Positions 23,963-33,858 of a stretch of 64,000 bases of DNA are shown piece by piece. Made by a program: the position numbers and the translations under genes. The stretch lies in the NCBI GenBank assembly GCA_002307185.1, contig DBTT01000020.1:1-64000 (forward strand), written 5' to 3'. Under the pieces are notes generated by a model. The model was given only the letters and a program-made list of their open reading frames with translations, was not told where the DNA came from and searched no databases. Origin of the DNA: Bacteroidales bacterium UBA1309. Lineage in GTDB: Bacteria; Bacteroidota; Bacteroidia; Bacteroidales; Dysgonomonadaceae. Positions within the stretch are counted from its first letter, which is position 1. Every line of letters starts with the position of its first letter.

Positions 23963-25477
23963 CTATTTTCTACACTTAGATTTTATCCTTTTCAGAATAT
24001 CCGATATGCCAATAAAATGCTTTCTCGTATTTCCCCACTTCGCCCACACAGAGAAGTTTCGCGCCAAAACATGAAATTCGGCAATTCCATCTTTTCCTAT
24101 TTCCACAGCTTGTTTTACCGATCCCGTAAGATCAATCCATTTCTCTCCTGCTTTTTGAAGCCCTACATTCATCATGAGTGATAAATTGGTATCATGGTTG
24201 GATATTAGCGTCGCTAATCCTGAATTCGGGCGTCCGTTGTCACCATACCTTACCAATCCAATCACGTTTGGACTGGAAAGATATAATTTTTCTTCTCCGT
24301 ATGCATGTTTCTGACGGGCCTCCAAGAGTATTTTTAGAAGATTCTTTTGAACTGGCTCTTGGCATCCAATTCCATAATAATCGCCATAAAACAAGCATGG
24401 ATAGCCGTCCTTGCGCAGCAATATCAAGGCATACGCCAGCGGTTTGAACCAGCACTCTACTTCCGACTCCAATGAACTTCCTTGCTGGGAGTCATGATTG
24501 TCAACAAATGTGACTGCGTGTGAAGGGGAACGGGCGACCAAGGCATTGCTGAATAATTTCCTCAGGTCATATTTGTCGCCACTCATAGAGGCTTCGCGAA
24601 AGTTGTAGTGGAGAGGAACATCAAATAGGTCGATAGAATAATCAACCGTTTTTAGGTAATTTTCCAGTGTAAGCAAATCGGCTTTCCAATATTCTCCGAC
24701 AAAATAAAAATTGGGGTTGTTACTGGTTTTTATATGATCTACAAATTGGTGGATAAATGCGCTGCTGATATGCTTTATGGCGTCCAAACGCATGCCGTCA
24801 AGATGAAGTTCTTTTACAACCCAATTTCCCCAATTATTTAATTCTGAGATTACGTCCGGGTGTTTGTGATCGACATCTGCTCCCATCAAAAAATCAAAAT
24901 TTCCTTTTTCCTTGTCAACGTCTTGGCTCCAATGCTTGTTTTCTCCGGTGATGCGGTAGATATGTTTATCTTCTTTCGAATTTTCAATTTCAATTCCTGT
25001 AAAGTGATAGGAATGCCAAGTGAATGGTGAATACCTGCCTTTTCGTCCTGAAAAATTGAATTGCGTCCACCCTTCTATTTCGGCAGGATCAGAAATCTCG
25101 ATCGTCCGGTTTTCCGGGTCAACCTTCACGGCAATGAACTTTTCTTTTTGGTCTGCCCCTATTTTATGGTTGAACACGACATCCAAATACACCGATATCC
25201 GATATTTGTGAAGCTCCTCTATTGCATCGATCAGTTCGGCCTTGGTGCCGTATTTTGTTCTTATGGTTTCTTTCTGATAAAATTCTCCTAAATCATAGAG
25301 GTCGTATGCGGCATATCCCTGGTTCTTTTGTTCGGAGGCCTTGTATGCGGGAGGTATCCACACGGCGGTAATACCCAGTTGATGCAGATTGACAGCATCT
25401 TCTTTAAGCTTTTTCCACAACAGGCCATCGTTGGGAAGATTCCACTCAAAGTATTGCATCATCACACCGTTTTTCAT
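23963..25477 (-). CDS. Alpha-amylase (GH13, cytoplasmic type)
   Basis: 504 residues. The GH13 motifs are visible: DVVFNHK (region I), GMRLDAIKH with the nucleophile Asp (region II), GEYW with the acid Glu (region III) and FVDNHDS with the stabilising Asp (region IV). The start MKNGVMMQYFEWNLPNDG and the absence of a signal peptide fit the intracellular AmyA/AmyS subfamily that cleaves internal alpha-1,4 bonds of maltodextrin or glycogen-type polymers. It is the first chromosomal gene after the element, 92 bases past the tRNA, transcribed in the same direction as the HAD gene upstream. Confidence 0.93.
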   Translation of the reverse strand: MKNGVMMQYFEWNLPNDGLLWKKLKEDAVNLHQLGITAVWIPPAYKASEQKNQGYAAYDLYDLGEFYQKETIRTKYGTKAELIDAIEELHKYRISVYLDVVFNHKIGADQKEKFIAVKVDPENRTIEISDPAEIEGWTQFNFSGRKGRYSPFTWHSYHFTGIEIENSKEDKHIYRITGENKHWSQDVDKEKGNFDFLMGADVDHKHPDVISELNNWGNWVVKELHLDGMRLDAIKHISSAFIHQFVDHIKTSNNPNFYFVGEYWKADLLTLENYLKTVDYSIDLFDVPLHYNFREASMSGDKYDLRKLFSNALVARSPSHAVTFVDNHDSQQGSSLESEVECWFKPLAYALILLRKDGYPCLFYGDYYGIGCQEPVQKNLLKILLEARQKHAYGEEKLYLSSPNVIGLVRYGDNGRPNSGLATLISNHDTNLSLMMNVGLQKAGEKWIDLTGSVKQAVEIGKDGIAEFHVLARNFSVWAKWGNTRKHFIGISDILKRIKSKCRK

Positions 25478-25566
25478 CAGATGGTAGTTTTATATTGTTT
25501 TTTCTTAAAATGCACAGCAATTTGATTTGGCAAATTTGAGATAAACAATTCAATCTTGAATCGACA

Positions 25567-26259
25567 TTAGAGTATATGTTTTACTTCTTCCAGATTTCCG
25601 ATGATAAAAGTTGGGGTAAAACTTTCCGCATCCATTTTTTCCGGATTAAACCAAATTTGGTCTATTCCACTGTTATATGCTCCTGAAATATCGGATTCGA
25701 AGCTGTCACCGAGCATGATGGTGTTTTTGTCGGTTGAATTTGCAGTTTTCAAGGCCTTGCTGAAAATGTCGGGATGGGGTTTGTTGACACCGGCTTCATC
25801 AGAGAGAATAACATGTTCGAAATATTTGGCAATACCGCTATTGCGGAGCTTCTTGTATTGCACTTCTCGAAATCCGTTGGAGAGTATAACCAATTGATAT
25901 TTGCGCGACAAATAATCGAGCAATTCTTTAGCGTTATCTACAAGTTTGGTCTTTTCAGAAACACGCTCAAGAAGTTCTCCATTAAGCTTCAGAGCATATT
26001 CTGTGTCTATTGGGATGTAAGGCGACAAAGGATTCACAAATCGTTGGACAATAAGATCCTCTTTCTTTATTTTCCCTTGGGCATACAAACTCCACAACTC
26101 AATATTAGAAGGTAGATAAGCATCATAAAAATGATCGAAAGAATCGAAATAGTTATCCCAACGGAAGTTTACATACATTTCTTGGAAAGCTTCGCGGCTA
26201 TTGTTGCGTGTATCCCAAATTGTGTCGTCAATATCGATCAGTACGGTTGAATATTTCAT
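25567..26259 (-). CDS. HAD-family phosphatase, YjjG-like
   Basis: 230 residues from the ATG at 26259 (MKYSTVLIDIDDTIWDTRNN); the longer frame has 28 extra residues without family character. HAD motifs are DIDDTIWD (nucleophile), ILSNG (motif II), VNKPHPDIF with Lys (motif III) and MLGDSFESDI (motif IV). The helical cap between motifs I and II and the overall size fit the YjjG/YfnB nucleotidase group, which dephosphorylates pyrimidine nucleotides. It is 89 bases upstream of the amylase on the same strand; no functional tie is evident. Confidence 0.85.
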   Translation of the reverse strand: MKYSTVLIDIDDTIWDTRNNSREAFQEMYVNFRWDNYFDSFDHFYDAYLPSNIELWSLYAQGKIKKEDLIVQRFVNPLSPYIPIDTEYALKLNGELLERVSEKTKLVDNAKELLDYLSRKYQLVILSNGFREVQYKKLRNSGIAKYFEHVILSDEAGVNKPHPDIFSKALKTANSTDKNTIMLGDSFESDISGAYNSGIDQIWFNPEKMDAESFTPTFIIGNLEEVKHIL

Positions 26260-26526
26260 TTGTGAAATTAATATGTTATATCGAGCAAGCGACAAGGCGA
26301 AAAATATCGGTTGCTCTAGAATCATGCAGCGGCAACCAAACATCTGCTGCTAGCACATGAGAAGAAGTCCAAAAATACGAATAATTTTGGTTCAACGAAT
26401 AGTTGTTTCTAGTGTATTTATTCGAGAAGAGGTCAAGAGATTTAGTAAAAGAGACTTACGGGAAAGAAATGGCAGCACTTCAACTAGCCAACTGAAAGAG
26501 TTAAATGCCTAATAGTGGATGCGAAG
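26260..26526. other. Intergenic region without recognisable content
   Basis: About 270 bases between the HAD gene start and the sucD terminator. The only open frames are short and lack family character. No RNA gene or repeat was seen. Confidence 0.5.
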
Positions 26527-26567
26527 AAAAAAAATAGCCCTAAAAGACTAAGCGTATTTTAGGGCTA
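26527..26567 (-). terminator. Terminator of the sucCD operon
   Basis: TAGCCCTAAAA (26535-26545) pairs with TTTTAGGGCTA (26557-26567), and on the minus strand the hairpin is followed by a U tract (26527-26534). It lies directly after the sucD stop. Confidence 0.9.
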
Positions 26568-26575
26568 CCGTTTGA

Positions 26576-27448
26576 TTATTTTTTAAGCAATTCTTTCAGC
26601 AATCCGGGTATGGCTGAAGGTTCTTTGGCCACTTTTATCCCAGCGCGCTCCAAAGCTGCGACTTTGTCTTTGGCCGAACCAGCACCACCTGCAACGATAG
26701 CTCCGGCATGCCCCATCTGTTTTCCCGGAGGAGCGTATTGGCCTGCAATAAATGCAACAACGGGTTTCGTCACATTCTTGGATATGAATTCGGCGGCTTG
26801 CTCTTCTGCATTTCCTCCAATCTCACCGATGAAAACAATGGCTTCTGTTTCAGGGTCGTCCTGAAGCAATTGCAAGAGTTCGATGAAATACAACCCCGTT
26901 ACCGGGTCGCCACCCATTCCTACGGCAGAGGATTGGCCCATGCCGTTGGTAGTGAGCTGATACACCACTTCGTAGGTAAGCGTTCCACTGCGGCTTATCA
27001 CGCCCACGTTTCCTTTTTGGAAAATATGTGTCGGAAGAATGCCCACCATGCTTTTTCCGGGGGAAATCAAGCCTGGGCAGTTTGGTCCGAGGAGGGTTGC
27101 GCCTTTAAGTTTGACAAAACGCTGCGCCTTCACCACATCTAAGGTGGGAATTCCTTCGGTGATACAAATAATTAGCTGAATTCCGGCATCAGCAGCTTCC
27201 ATAATAGCATCCGCAGCCATCTTGGCAGGTACAAAAATAATGGACGTGTCGGCTCCAGTTTTTTCAACCGCTTCGTAAACCGTGTTGAAAACGGGAATGC
27301 CCAAAACATCGGTTCCTCCTTTTCCTGGGGAAGTTCCGCCAACAATATTTGTTTTGTAGGCTTTCATCTTTTCGGTATGAAAACGTCCGTCTCTACCTGT
27401 GATTCCCTGCACAATGATGCGGGAAGATTCGTTGATAAGTATGCTCAT
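26576..27448 (-). CDS. sucD: Succinyl-CoA synthetase alpha subunit
   Basis: 290 residues, normal length. The N-terminal CoA-binding Rossmann part (RIIVQGITGRDGRFHTEKM), LLGPNCPG, and the phosphohistidine loop GHAGAIVAGGAGSAKDK mark the alpha subunit of ADP- or GDP-forming succinyl-CoA synthetase. It interconverts succinyl-CoA and succinate with substrate-level phosphorylation in the TCA cycle or the succinate/propionate route. It is 33 bases downstream of sucC on the same strand and is followed by a strong terminator, so the two form a simple operon. Confidence 0.96.
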   Translation of the reverse strand: MSILINESSRIIVQGITGRDGRFHTEKMKAYKTNIVGGTSPGKGGTDVLGIPVFNTVYEAVEKTGADTSIIFVPAKMAADAIMEAADAGIQLIICITEGIPTLDVVKAQRFVKLKGATLLGPNCPGLISPGKSMVGILPTHIFQKGNVGVISRSGTLTYEVVYQLTTNGMGQSSAVGMGGDPVTGLYFIELLQLLQDDPETEAIVFIGEIGGNAEEQAAEFISKNVTKPVVAFIAGQYAPPGKQMGHAGAIVAGGAGSAKDKVAALERAGIKVAKEPSAIPGLLKELLKK

Positions 27449-27481
27449 GGATTATTAATTTTCTATAGATAAACAGATTAA

Positions 27482-28615
27482 TTAGTTAGTTTGTGAAACG
27501 GCTGACCGGATGGCTTCTTCCATACTTTCTGCTACGATGAAGTCAGTGTCTTTCAATATTTCACGGCCTTCCTTTTCGTTGGTGCCAGTAAGCCTGACCA
27601 CAACGGGAATATTGGTTTTGACTTGCTGAAATGCTTTGATCAGGCCATTTGCCACATCGTCGCAACGGGTAATGCCTCCGAATATATTGATGAGTACCAC
27701 TTTCACGCTTTTGTCATTCAGCAACAGCGTCATTGCATCGATGATTTTTTGCGGGTTTGAACTTCCTCCAATATCGAGAAAATTTGCAGGAGTCCCGCCA
27801 TACAAGTGGATCACATCCACAGTGCCCATCGCCAAGCCAGCCCCATTTACCATGCAGCCGATAGATCCATCCAAGTGTACATAACTGAATCCTTTTGACT
27901 TAGCATCTGCCTCCACCCTCTCTTCAGGCGTTGGTTCAAACAATTGCAGCACATCAGGATGACGGAAAAGAGCATTGTCGTCGAACGTCATCTTGGCATC
28001 CAAAGCCACCAAATTGTTATCACCGTCAATCACTAGGGGATTGATTTCGGCCAAGGAAGCATCTTTTTCTACGAACAACCGGTATAGATCCTTCAAGATG
28101 GCAGCCAGCTGAGCCACTTGGTGAGGTTCGCTCACCAAAGTGAAGGCAAATTTGCGCGCCAAATAATCGGGAACCCCGACAAATGGATCGATACTGAACG
28201 TCAATATTTTCTCCGGAGTTTTGGCTGCAACCTCTTCTATATCTATTCCACCTTCTGCACTTATGATAAGAATTACAGATTTGGTGTTTCGGTCGATCGT
28301 GTAGCTAGCATAAAACTCCTTCAAAATGGTAGATGCTTGAGTAACAATGATTTTTTCGACTGGATATTCCTTGATAGTAAGGGTTAAGATATTGGCCGCA
28401 TGTTTTTGCACATCTTCTTGGCTACTTGCCAACTTCACGCCGCCCGCCTTTCCCCGTCCACCGGCAAGCACCTGCGCCTTTACAACAACATCTTTTACTC
28501 CCAAAGTTTTATAAGCAGCAACAGCTTCCTCGGGTGTTTTGCAAACAATGTGGTCAAAAATTGGAATTCCAAAGGACTTGAAAAAATCTTTTGCCTGATA
28601 CTCGTGTATTTTCAT
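27482..28615 (-). CDS. sucC: Succinyl-CoA synthetase beta subunit
   Basis: 377 residues. The ATP-grasp N-terminal half starts MKIHEYQAKDFFKSFGIP and contains VVVKAQVLAGGRGKAGGVKL. The CoA-ligase part contains NPLVIDGDNNLVALDAK and INIFGGITRCDDVANG. All are typical of SucC, which binds the nucleotide and succinate and pairs with SucD. It is the first gene of the sucCD operon. The upstream 286 bases to the divergent SRPBCC gene are A/T-rich, with no clear consensus promoter. Confidence 0.96.
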   Translation of the reverse strand: MKIHEYQAKDFFKSFGIPIFDHIVCKTPEEAVAAYKTLGVKDVVVKAQVLAGGRGKAGGVKLASSQEDVQKHAANILTLTIKEYPVEKIIVTQASTILKEFYASYTIDRNTKSVILIISAEGGIDIEEVAAKTPEKILTFSIDPFVGVPDYLARKFAFTLVSEPHQVAQLAAILKDLYRLFVEKDASLAEINPLVIDGDNNLVALDAKMTFDDNALFRHPDVLQLFEPTPEERVEADAKSKGFSYVHLDGSIGCMVNGAGLAMGTVDVIHLYGGTPANFLDIGGSSNPQKIIDAMTLLLNDKSVKVVLINIFGGITRCDDVANGLIKAFQQVKTNIPVVVRLTGTNEKEGREILKDTDFIVAESMEEAIRSAVSQTN

Positions 28616-28901
28616 AAGCTGTAATGATTTTTGAGGTTTAACATAAATAATTTTAGATATAACAAACTTCGTTAGATTTTAGTCGAATTAAAAAAAATAT
28701 ATCTAATAGAAATAATTTATAATTGCGATTTATAGCCGATTCCAGAACCATAAACCCCGCTTTTTCATGACATTTACTACCAAATCTAAGTGGAACAATA
28801 GAGTATAAGTGAGAACAAATGTAATTTAGAGAATGTTTTAAACGAGATGCAAATGTATTTATATATTATTTCTTTATGCGAATGATTGATTTTCGAATAT
28901 T

Positions 28902-29330
28902 ATGACCCGTCCAAGAATAACAATACAGACCTCGGTTGCCTGTGATCCCGATAAAATCTGGGAATATTGGACTCAACCTGAACACATCGTTCATTGGAAC
29001 TTCGCTTCCGATGATTGGCATTGCCCATATGCTGAAAACGGCTTGAAGATAGGGGGGAAGTATTTGTCTAGGATGGAAGCTAAAGATAAAAGTTTCGGAT
29101 TCAATTTTGAGGCTGTATATACAGATATTGATCCAGGGAAAAAACTTGTTTATGTCATTGAGGATGGAAGAACTGTTGTCACCACATTCGAAGCCGGAGC
29201 CGACAACACCTTTATTAAAACAGTTTTTGAAGCGGAAAATACCTTCCCGGAAGAGATGCAGCACGATGGATGGCTTGCCATCCTCAACAATTTTAAAAAA
29301 TACGCCTTATCAATTAATCAACCAAGATAA
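28902..29330 (+). CDS. SRPBCC (AHSA1-like) domain protein
   Basis: 142 residues. The pattern at the N-terminus (ITIQTSVACDPDKIWEYWTQ), EHIVHWNFASDDWHCP and the C-terminal QHDGWLAILNNFKKYAL are typical of the AHSA1/SRPBCC fold, a hydrophobic-cavity domain related to START proteins. The natural ligand of this group is unknown. It is 35 bases upstream of a second gene of the same superfamily that is frameshifted, so the two may have been a tandem pair. Confidence 0.88.
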   Translation: MTRPRITIQTSVACDPDKIWEYWTQPEHIVHWNFASDDWHCPYAENGLKIGGKYLSRMEAKDKSFGFNFEAVYTDIDPGKKLVYVIEDGRTVVTTFEAGADNTFIKTVFEAENTFPEEMQHDGWLAILNNFKKYALSINQPR

Positions 29331-29365
29331 GATCAACCAAGAATAGTCTAATTACCTGAATCGCT

Positions 29366-29826
29366 ATGAAAAGAAAACAATTCAAAATTGGGATTAACGC
29401 TCCGCCAACGGAAGTTTACTACAAAAAAATGTTGGGTATCCACAACAAAGACACATATAATGAATCGGGCAAGATTTTCAACCCTGCTTCCACATATGAA
29501 GGCAATTGGAAAAAAGGAAGCAAAATAGCTTTCACCGGAACAAGCAAAGAGGGCAAACCGGAAGTAATATTTTGTATTATCACAAAAAATATTCCGAACC
29601 AATACCTTTCGATGCGGACTCAAGCTATAATAGAAGACGGTGGGGAAATAACCGAAAGACCCGAGATCTTGACCAATGCCAGAACTTGGAAGAAAGCTAC
29701 CGGTTCGATGAGAGCAACGGCACAACAAATCTTACGGTTGAAGTAGAAATACCCGACGGCCATGTCGAGATTTTCAGTTCGTTATGGCCAAAAGCTTTGG
29801 TGGGATTAAAATCAACAATCGAATAG
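29366..29826 (+). pseudogene. Frameshifted SRPBCC domain gene
   Basis: The first part reads from 29366 (MKRKQFKIGINAPPTEVYYK) to about 29680 and resembles SRPBCC proteins. The expected C-terminal part (ESYRFDESNGTTNLTVEVEI and LWPKALVGLKSTIE) continues in another frame up to 29826. In the first frame the protein instead runs to a stop at 29746 with an unrelated tail. One single-base change around 29660-29690 would restore a protein of about 153 residues. No slippery sequence is evident, so this is a pseudogene or a sequencing error. Confidence 0.75.
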
Positions 29827-30006
29827 TTTTGGACAATAAGTCCTAAAAGTGACAAATTGCTTTTCATTATCTTAAAATAATGTTTACGAAAAGAATTCGG
29901 CTTGCTAAAAGTTTGGATTCGAACAAAGTATTTCATTACTTTGCGCAATTTTCCGAATAAAAAAACAGTGATCTTTAAAAAAGAAATAGAAATAAATTAA
30001 ACTCTC

Positions 30007-31863
30007 ATGACAGATCAGACAATTGTCAAAGATGTAGAAAATGTGGTTGTTCTGTTTTCCGGTGATTCGGGAGATGGAATGCAGCTTTCTGGAACCATTT
30101 TTTCAAACCTTTCAGCAGTTTCAGGTAATCAAATTTCCACTTTTCCAGATTTTCCTGCCGAAATTCGCGCTCCGCAAGGTTCTTTGAGCGGTGTTTCTGG
30201 ATTTAAGCTACACTTGGGAAGCCGTATTTACAATTCCGGCGAACAGGCAGATGTTCTTGTGGCAATGAATCCTGCGGCTTTGAAAGTGAATGTCGATAAA
30301 CTCAAAAGCGGAAGTATCATTATTTATGATATAGATTCTTTTTCAGAAAAAGACTTGGAGAAGGCAAAGTTCAAAACACAAGAACCATTCGCTGAATTAG
30401 GAGTGAAAGGACTACAATTAGTGCCTGTTGCAATTACCACATTGACTAAAGATAGTTTGGCAGATTTTGAAATTGATGCCAAATCAAAGGCAAAATGTAA
30501 AAATATGTTTGCCTTAGGGTTGATTTGTTGGTTGTTTAACCGTCCGTTGGATTTTGTAAACCACATGCTGGAACAAAAATTCAAAAAGAAACCTCAGATT
30601 GCACAAGCTAATCTCAAGGTCTTGTCGGATGGCTACAATTACGGACAAAACACGGATACTTCTGTTTCCACCTACAGGGTTGAAACAGTTTCTTGTGAAA
30701 AGGGGTACTACACCGACGTGAGCGGAAACCGCGCAACAGCTTATGGCCTGGTGGCAGCTTCCGAAAAATCGGGACGACCTTTATTCTTAGGTTCGTACCC
30801 GATCACACCCGCCACCGATATTCTTCAAGAATTGGTGAAATTGAAAGAATTGGGAGTTAAAGCCGTTCAAATGGAAGACGAGATTGCCGGAATTTCAACC
30901 GCAATTGGAGCTGCCTTTGCGGGCAATCTTGCAGCAACTTCGACTTCGGGACCAGGCCTCGCTTTAAAGAGTGAGGCTATCGGCCTGGCTGTGATGGCAG
31001 AACTCCCCTTGGTAGTGATCGACGTGCAACGTGGTGGCCCATCCACGGGTTTGCCCACTAAAACTGAGCAAACAGACCTCAATCAAGCTTTGTACGGAAG
31101 GAACGGGGAGTCTCCTGTGGCTGTCGTAGCAGCTACAACTCCCACAAATTGCTTTGACTCTGCCTACTGGGCTTCAAAAATAGCAATGGAATATGTCACG
31201 CCCGTGATTTTGTTGACTGACGGATACATTGCTAATGGCTCGTCAGCTTGGAAAATTCCTGATTTAGCCGAGTACCCGGACATTGTCCCTCACGATGTTT
31301 CGCTATTTGATGGAGAAAATTGGAACGGATATACCCGCGACGAAGGTAATCTGGCTCGTTATTGGGCTTCTGCCGGCACACCGGGATTTACTCACCGCTT
31401 AGGAGGTTTGGAAAAAGATTATGTGACGGGAGCTATTTCTAACGGTGCAGCAAATCACCAAAAGATGATTGACGCACGTCAAGGAAAGATTGATAAAATT
31501 GCCGACAGTATCCCCCTACAAGAGCTTTTTGGTGATGAAGAAGCCGAATTGCTGATAATTGGCTGGGGTGGAACTTATGGACATCTACAGGAAGCTGTTG
31601 ATAAAATGAATCGCCAAGGTAAAAAAACAGCCTTGATGCACTTCCAGTTTATCAATCCAGTGCCAAGAAATACAGGAGAAATTTTAAAGAAGTTCAAGAA
31701 AATTATTGTAGCTGAACAAAACAATGGTCAATTCGCCGCTTTTTTACGGAGAAAATTTGATTTTGATGGGGTAGATTTTTCACAATACAACAAAATCGAA
31801 GGTCAACCATTTTCAGTGATTGATTTAATGAATTCGTTTACAAAAAAATGGGAGGAAAAATAA
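30007..31863 (+). CDS. korA: 2-oxoacid:ferredoxin oxidoreductase, fused gamma-alpha subunit
   Basis: 618 residues. The N-terminal gamma-type domain begins VVVLFSGDSGDGMQLSG. The alpha domain follows with GSYPITPATDILQEL and the conserved stretch STSGPGLALKSEAIGLAV. Such fusions are the alpha subunit of 2-oxoglutarate (or related 2-oxoacid) ferredoxin oxidoreductases, which form acyl-CoA and reduced ferredoxin, or run in reverse, in anaerobes. One base separates it from korB, so the two are coupled. The substrate (2-oxoglutarate versus another 2-oxoacid) is inferred from typical Bacteroidales gene content, not from a motif. Confidence 0.93.
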   Translation: MTDQTIVKDVENVVVLFSGDSGDGMQLSGTIFSNLSAVSGNQISTFPDFPAEIRAPQGSLSGVSGFKLHLGSRIYNSGEQADVLVAMNPAALKVNVDKLKSGSIIIYDIDSFSEKDLEKAKFKTQEPFAELGVKGLQLVPVAITTLTKDSLADFEIDAKSKAKCKNMFALGLICWLFNRPLDFVNHMLEQKFKKKPQIAQANLKVLSDGYNYGQNTDTSVSTYRVETVSCEKGYYTDVSGNRATAYGLVAASEKSGRPLFLGSYPITPATDILQELVKLKELGVKAVQMEDEIAGISTAIGAAFAGNLAATSTSGPGLALKSEAIGLAVMAELPLVVIDVQRGGPSTGLPTKTEQTDLNQALYGRNGESPVAVVAATTPTNCFDSAYWASKIAMEYVTPVILLTDGYIANGSSAWKIPDLAEYPDIVPHDVSLFDGENWNGYTRDEGNLARYWASAGTPGFTHRLGGLEKDYVTGAISNGAANHQKMIDARQGKIDKIADSIPLQELFGDEEAELLIIGWGGTYGHLQEAVDKMNRQGKKTALMHFQFINPVPRNTGEILKKFKKIIVAEQNNGQFAAFLRRKFDFDGVDFSQYNKIEGQPFSVIDLMNSFTKKWEEK

Positions 31864-31864
31864 C

Positions 31865-32890
31865 ATGGTAAGTGCAGATATAAAACCAATTTTCACACCA
31901 AAAGATTACAAAAGCGACCAAGCTGTCCGTTGGTGCCCAGGATGTGGCGACCACGCCTTGTTGAACAGCTTGCACAAAGCAATGTCCGAGTTGGGCCTCG
32001 AGTCGCACAATGTTGCTGTGATTTCGGGAATCGGATGTTCGTCCAGATTACCTTATTACATGAACACGTATGGTTTTCATACCATCCATGGACGTGGTGC
32101 AGCCGTGGCAACAGGTGTGAAAGTTGCCAATCCAAACCTTTCGGTGTGGTTGGCGACAGGAGACGGTGACTGTTTGGCGATCGGAGGAAATCACTTTATA
32201 CACGCCGTGAGAAGGAACGTTGATATCAACATCATGCTGCTCAATAACAAAATTTATGGACTCACGAAAGGACAGTACTCTCCCACTTCGAGCCGTGGAT
32301 TTGTTTCAAAATCATCACCTTACGGCACAGTTGAAGACCCTTTCATTCCAGCAGAACTCGCATTTGGAGCACGAGGCACTTTCTTTGCGCGCTGTATAGA
32401 CGTGGATTTACCAAACTCCGTGAAAATGTTGGTTGCAGCCGAAAAGCACAGAGGAACTTCAGTAGTCGAAATTTTTCAGAATTGCGTTATTTTTAATGAC
32501 CAGATCCATAAAACCATCAGCGAGCGTCTCACACGCGAAGAAACTACAATCCAGCTTGTTCACGGAGAAAAAATGCTTTTCGGTAAAAATAAAGACAAGG
32601 GAATTATTGTGGATGGGTGGAATCTGAAAGCCATTGTTGTGGGTGAAGATGGGTACACCATTGAAGATGTGCTGACACACGATGCCAAAACTTTGGACAA
32701 TACGCTTCATCAAAAACTAGCCTTGATGAATCCTGAAAATGGATTGCCAATGGCTTTGGGTGTAATCCGTGCGGTGGAAGCCCCAACCTACGACAGAAGC
32801 ATTGAAGATCAGGTGAAAGCCATTCAGGAAAAACGACCTATCCGGAAATTGCGCGATCTGCTTCTGACGGGCGAAGTTTGGGAAATGTAA
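31865..32890 (+). CDS. korB: 2-oxoacid:ferredoxin oxidoreductase beta subunit
   Basis: 341 residues. The N-terminus contains WCPGCGDHALL, and the thiamine-diphosphate site is GDGDCLAIGGNH, then NNKIYGLTKGQYSPTS. These are characteristic of the beta subunit that binds thiamine diphosphate (and in many members a 4Fe-4S cluster) in the KorAB type of enzyme. The start is one base after the korA stop. Together they give a two-gene operon for 2-oxoacid oxidation linked to ferredoxin. Confidence 0.94.
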   Translation: MVSADIKPIFTPKDYKSDQAVRWCPGCGDHALLNSLHKAMSELGLESHNVAVISGIGCSSRLPYYMNTYGFHTIHGRGAAVATGVKVANPNLSVWLATGDGDCLAIGGNHFIHAVRRNVDINIMLLNNKIYGLTKGQYSPTSSRGFVSKSSPYGTVEDPFIPAELAFGARGTFFARCIDVDLPNSVKMLVAAEKHRGTSVVEIFQNCVIFNDQIHKTISERLTREETTIQLVHGEKMLFGKNKDKGIIVDGWNLKAIVVGEDGYTIEDVLTHDAKTLDNTLHQKLALMNPENGLPMALGVIRAVEAPTYDRSIEDQVKAIQEKRPIRKLRDLLLTGEVWEM

Positions 32891-32996
32891 CGGATTTTCA
32901 TTATATGATATGCATAGGCAGCTTCACAAAAAAGAGAAGTTGCCTTTTGTTTTTGTCTCCATGATTGATTTTTTTCGCAATAATGGGATAAATGAT

Positions 32997-33005
32997 TAAT
33001 TTTGC
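32997..33005 (+). promoter_or_regulatory. -7 promoter element of the ThrE-type exporter genes
   Basis: TAATTTTGC is an exact match to TAnnTTTGC and lies 34 bases before the ATG at 33040. It overlaps the earlier in-frame ATG at 32992 and so argues for the later start. Confidence 0.65.
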
Positions 33006-33039
33006 ATTCAAAACAAAGCTCAATAACTTGTACAACGCT

Positions 33040-33846
33040 ATGGTTGATTTGCCAGAAAATCAAAATTTAGAAAAAGAGAAAATCAATGCCGATGAATTTG
33101 CTGATTTCCTACTCGATATCGGTGCTTTTCTGATGTCATCGGGAGCACATTGCGGAAGAGTGTGGCGCAACTGCAAACGCATCGCCGACCATTGGGGGTT
33201 TCACATGAACCTAAATCCTACATTTACGGGAATGTTGGTTTCCGTTTGGGATGAAAATGACAAGGAAAATGCAGTTACCCGCTACAAAACGGCCCCTACA
33301 CACAGTGTACATTTTGAAATCCTAACCCTCATCAGCCATCTTTCCTGGAAAATATCCAAAGGACAAATGAATTTTGTGGAGTCGAAAAAAGAACTGGAAA
33401 AAATACACCGAACTAAAAACTACCACTATTTGATCGTCGCCTTGGTGGTCGGCATTTCTTGCGCTTGCCTTTGCTCCATCGCCGGAGGAGATTTAGTGAA
33501 CTGTGGCACGGTACTCATTGCGGCAAGCATAGGTTCGGTGATACGCTCATGGATATTGAGACTGAAAATCAATTCCTTTTTGTCTTTCATCATTGCATCG
33601 TTTGTCACAACCATGATTGCAAGTTTGGACACAATATTCAAACTGGGTACAGCTCCCGAAATCGCCCTGGCAACTGCGGTGTTGTATCTGATCCCTGGTG
33701 TTCCCCTGATCAATAGTGTAATAGACTTGCTCGAAGGCTACTTGACAGCAGCCATTGCCCGTTCGCTTTTTGCGGCTTCCATCATTACTTGCATTGCTGT
33801 GGGAATGACATTGAGTATTATGCTTTTAGGAATTGGCAATTTTTAA
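33040..33846 (+). CDS. Threonine/serine exporter, ThrE N-terminal-type subunit
   Basis: 268 residues from the ATG at 33040. The soluble N-terminal part has LLDIGAFLMSSGAHCGRVWR, typical of the ThrE (DUF1212) family, followed by about five hydrophobic segments including VALVVGISCACLCSIAGGD and IPGVPLINSVIDLLEGYL. ThrE proteins export threonine and serine across the inner membrane. Here the protein is split, as in many bacteria: this is the larger part and the next gene, 12 bases downstream, is the smaller. Confidence 0.88.
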   Translation: MVDLPENQNLEKEKINADEFADFLLDIGAFLMSSGAHCGRVWRNCKRIADHWGFHMNLNPTFTGMLVSVWDENDKENAVTRYKTAPTHSVHFEILTLISHLSWKISKGQMNFVESKKELEKIHRTKNYHYLIVALVVGISCACLCSIAGGDLVNCGTVLIAASIGSVIRSWILRLKINSFLSFIIASFVTTMIASLDTIFKLGTAPEIALATAVLYLIPGVPLINSVIDLLEGYLTAAIARSLFAASIITCIAVGMTLSIMLLGIGNF

Positions 33847-33858
33847 AAAAACGGAATC

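Noticed and set aside
29506..29826. Second SRPBCC-region frame as an independent gene
   Set aside because: Only its C-terminal 50 residues look like the family; the front part is out-of-frame translation of the upstream part. It is better read as one frameshifted gene.
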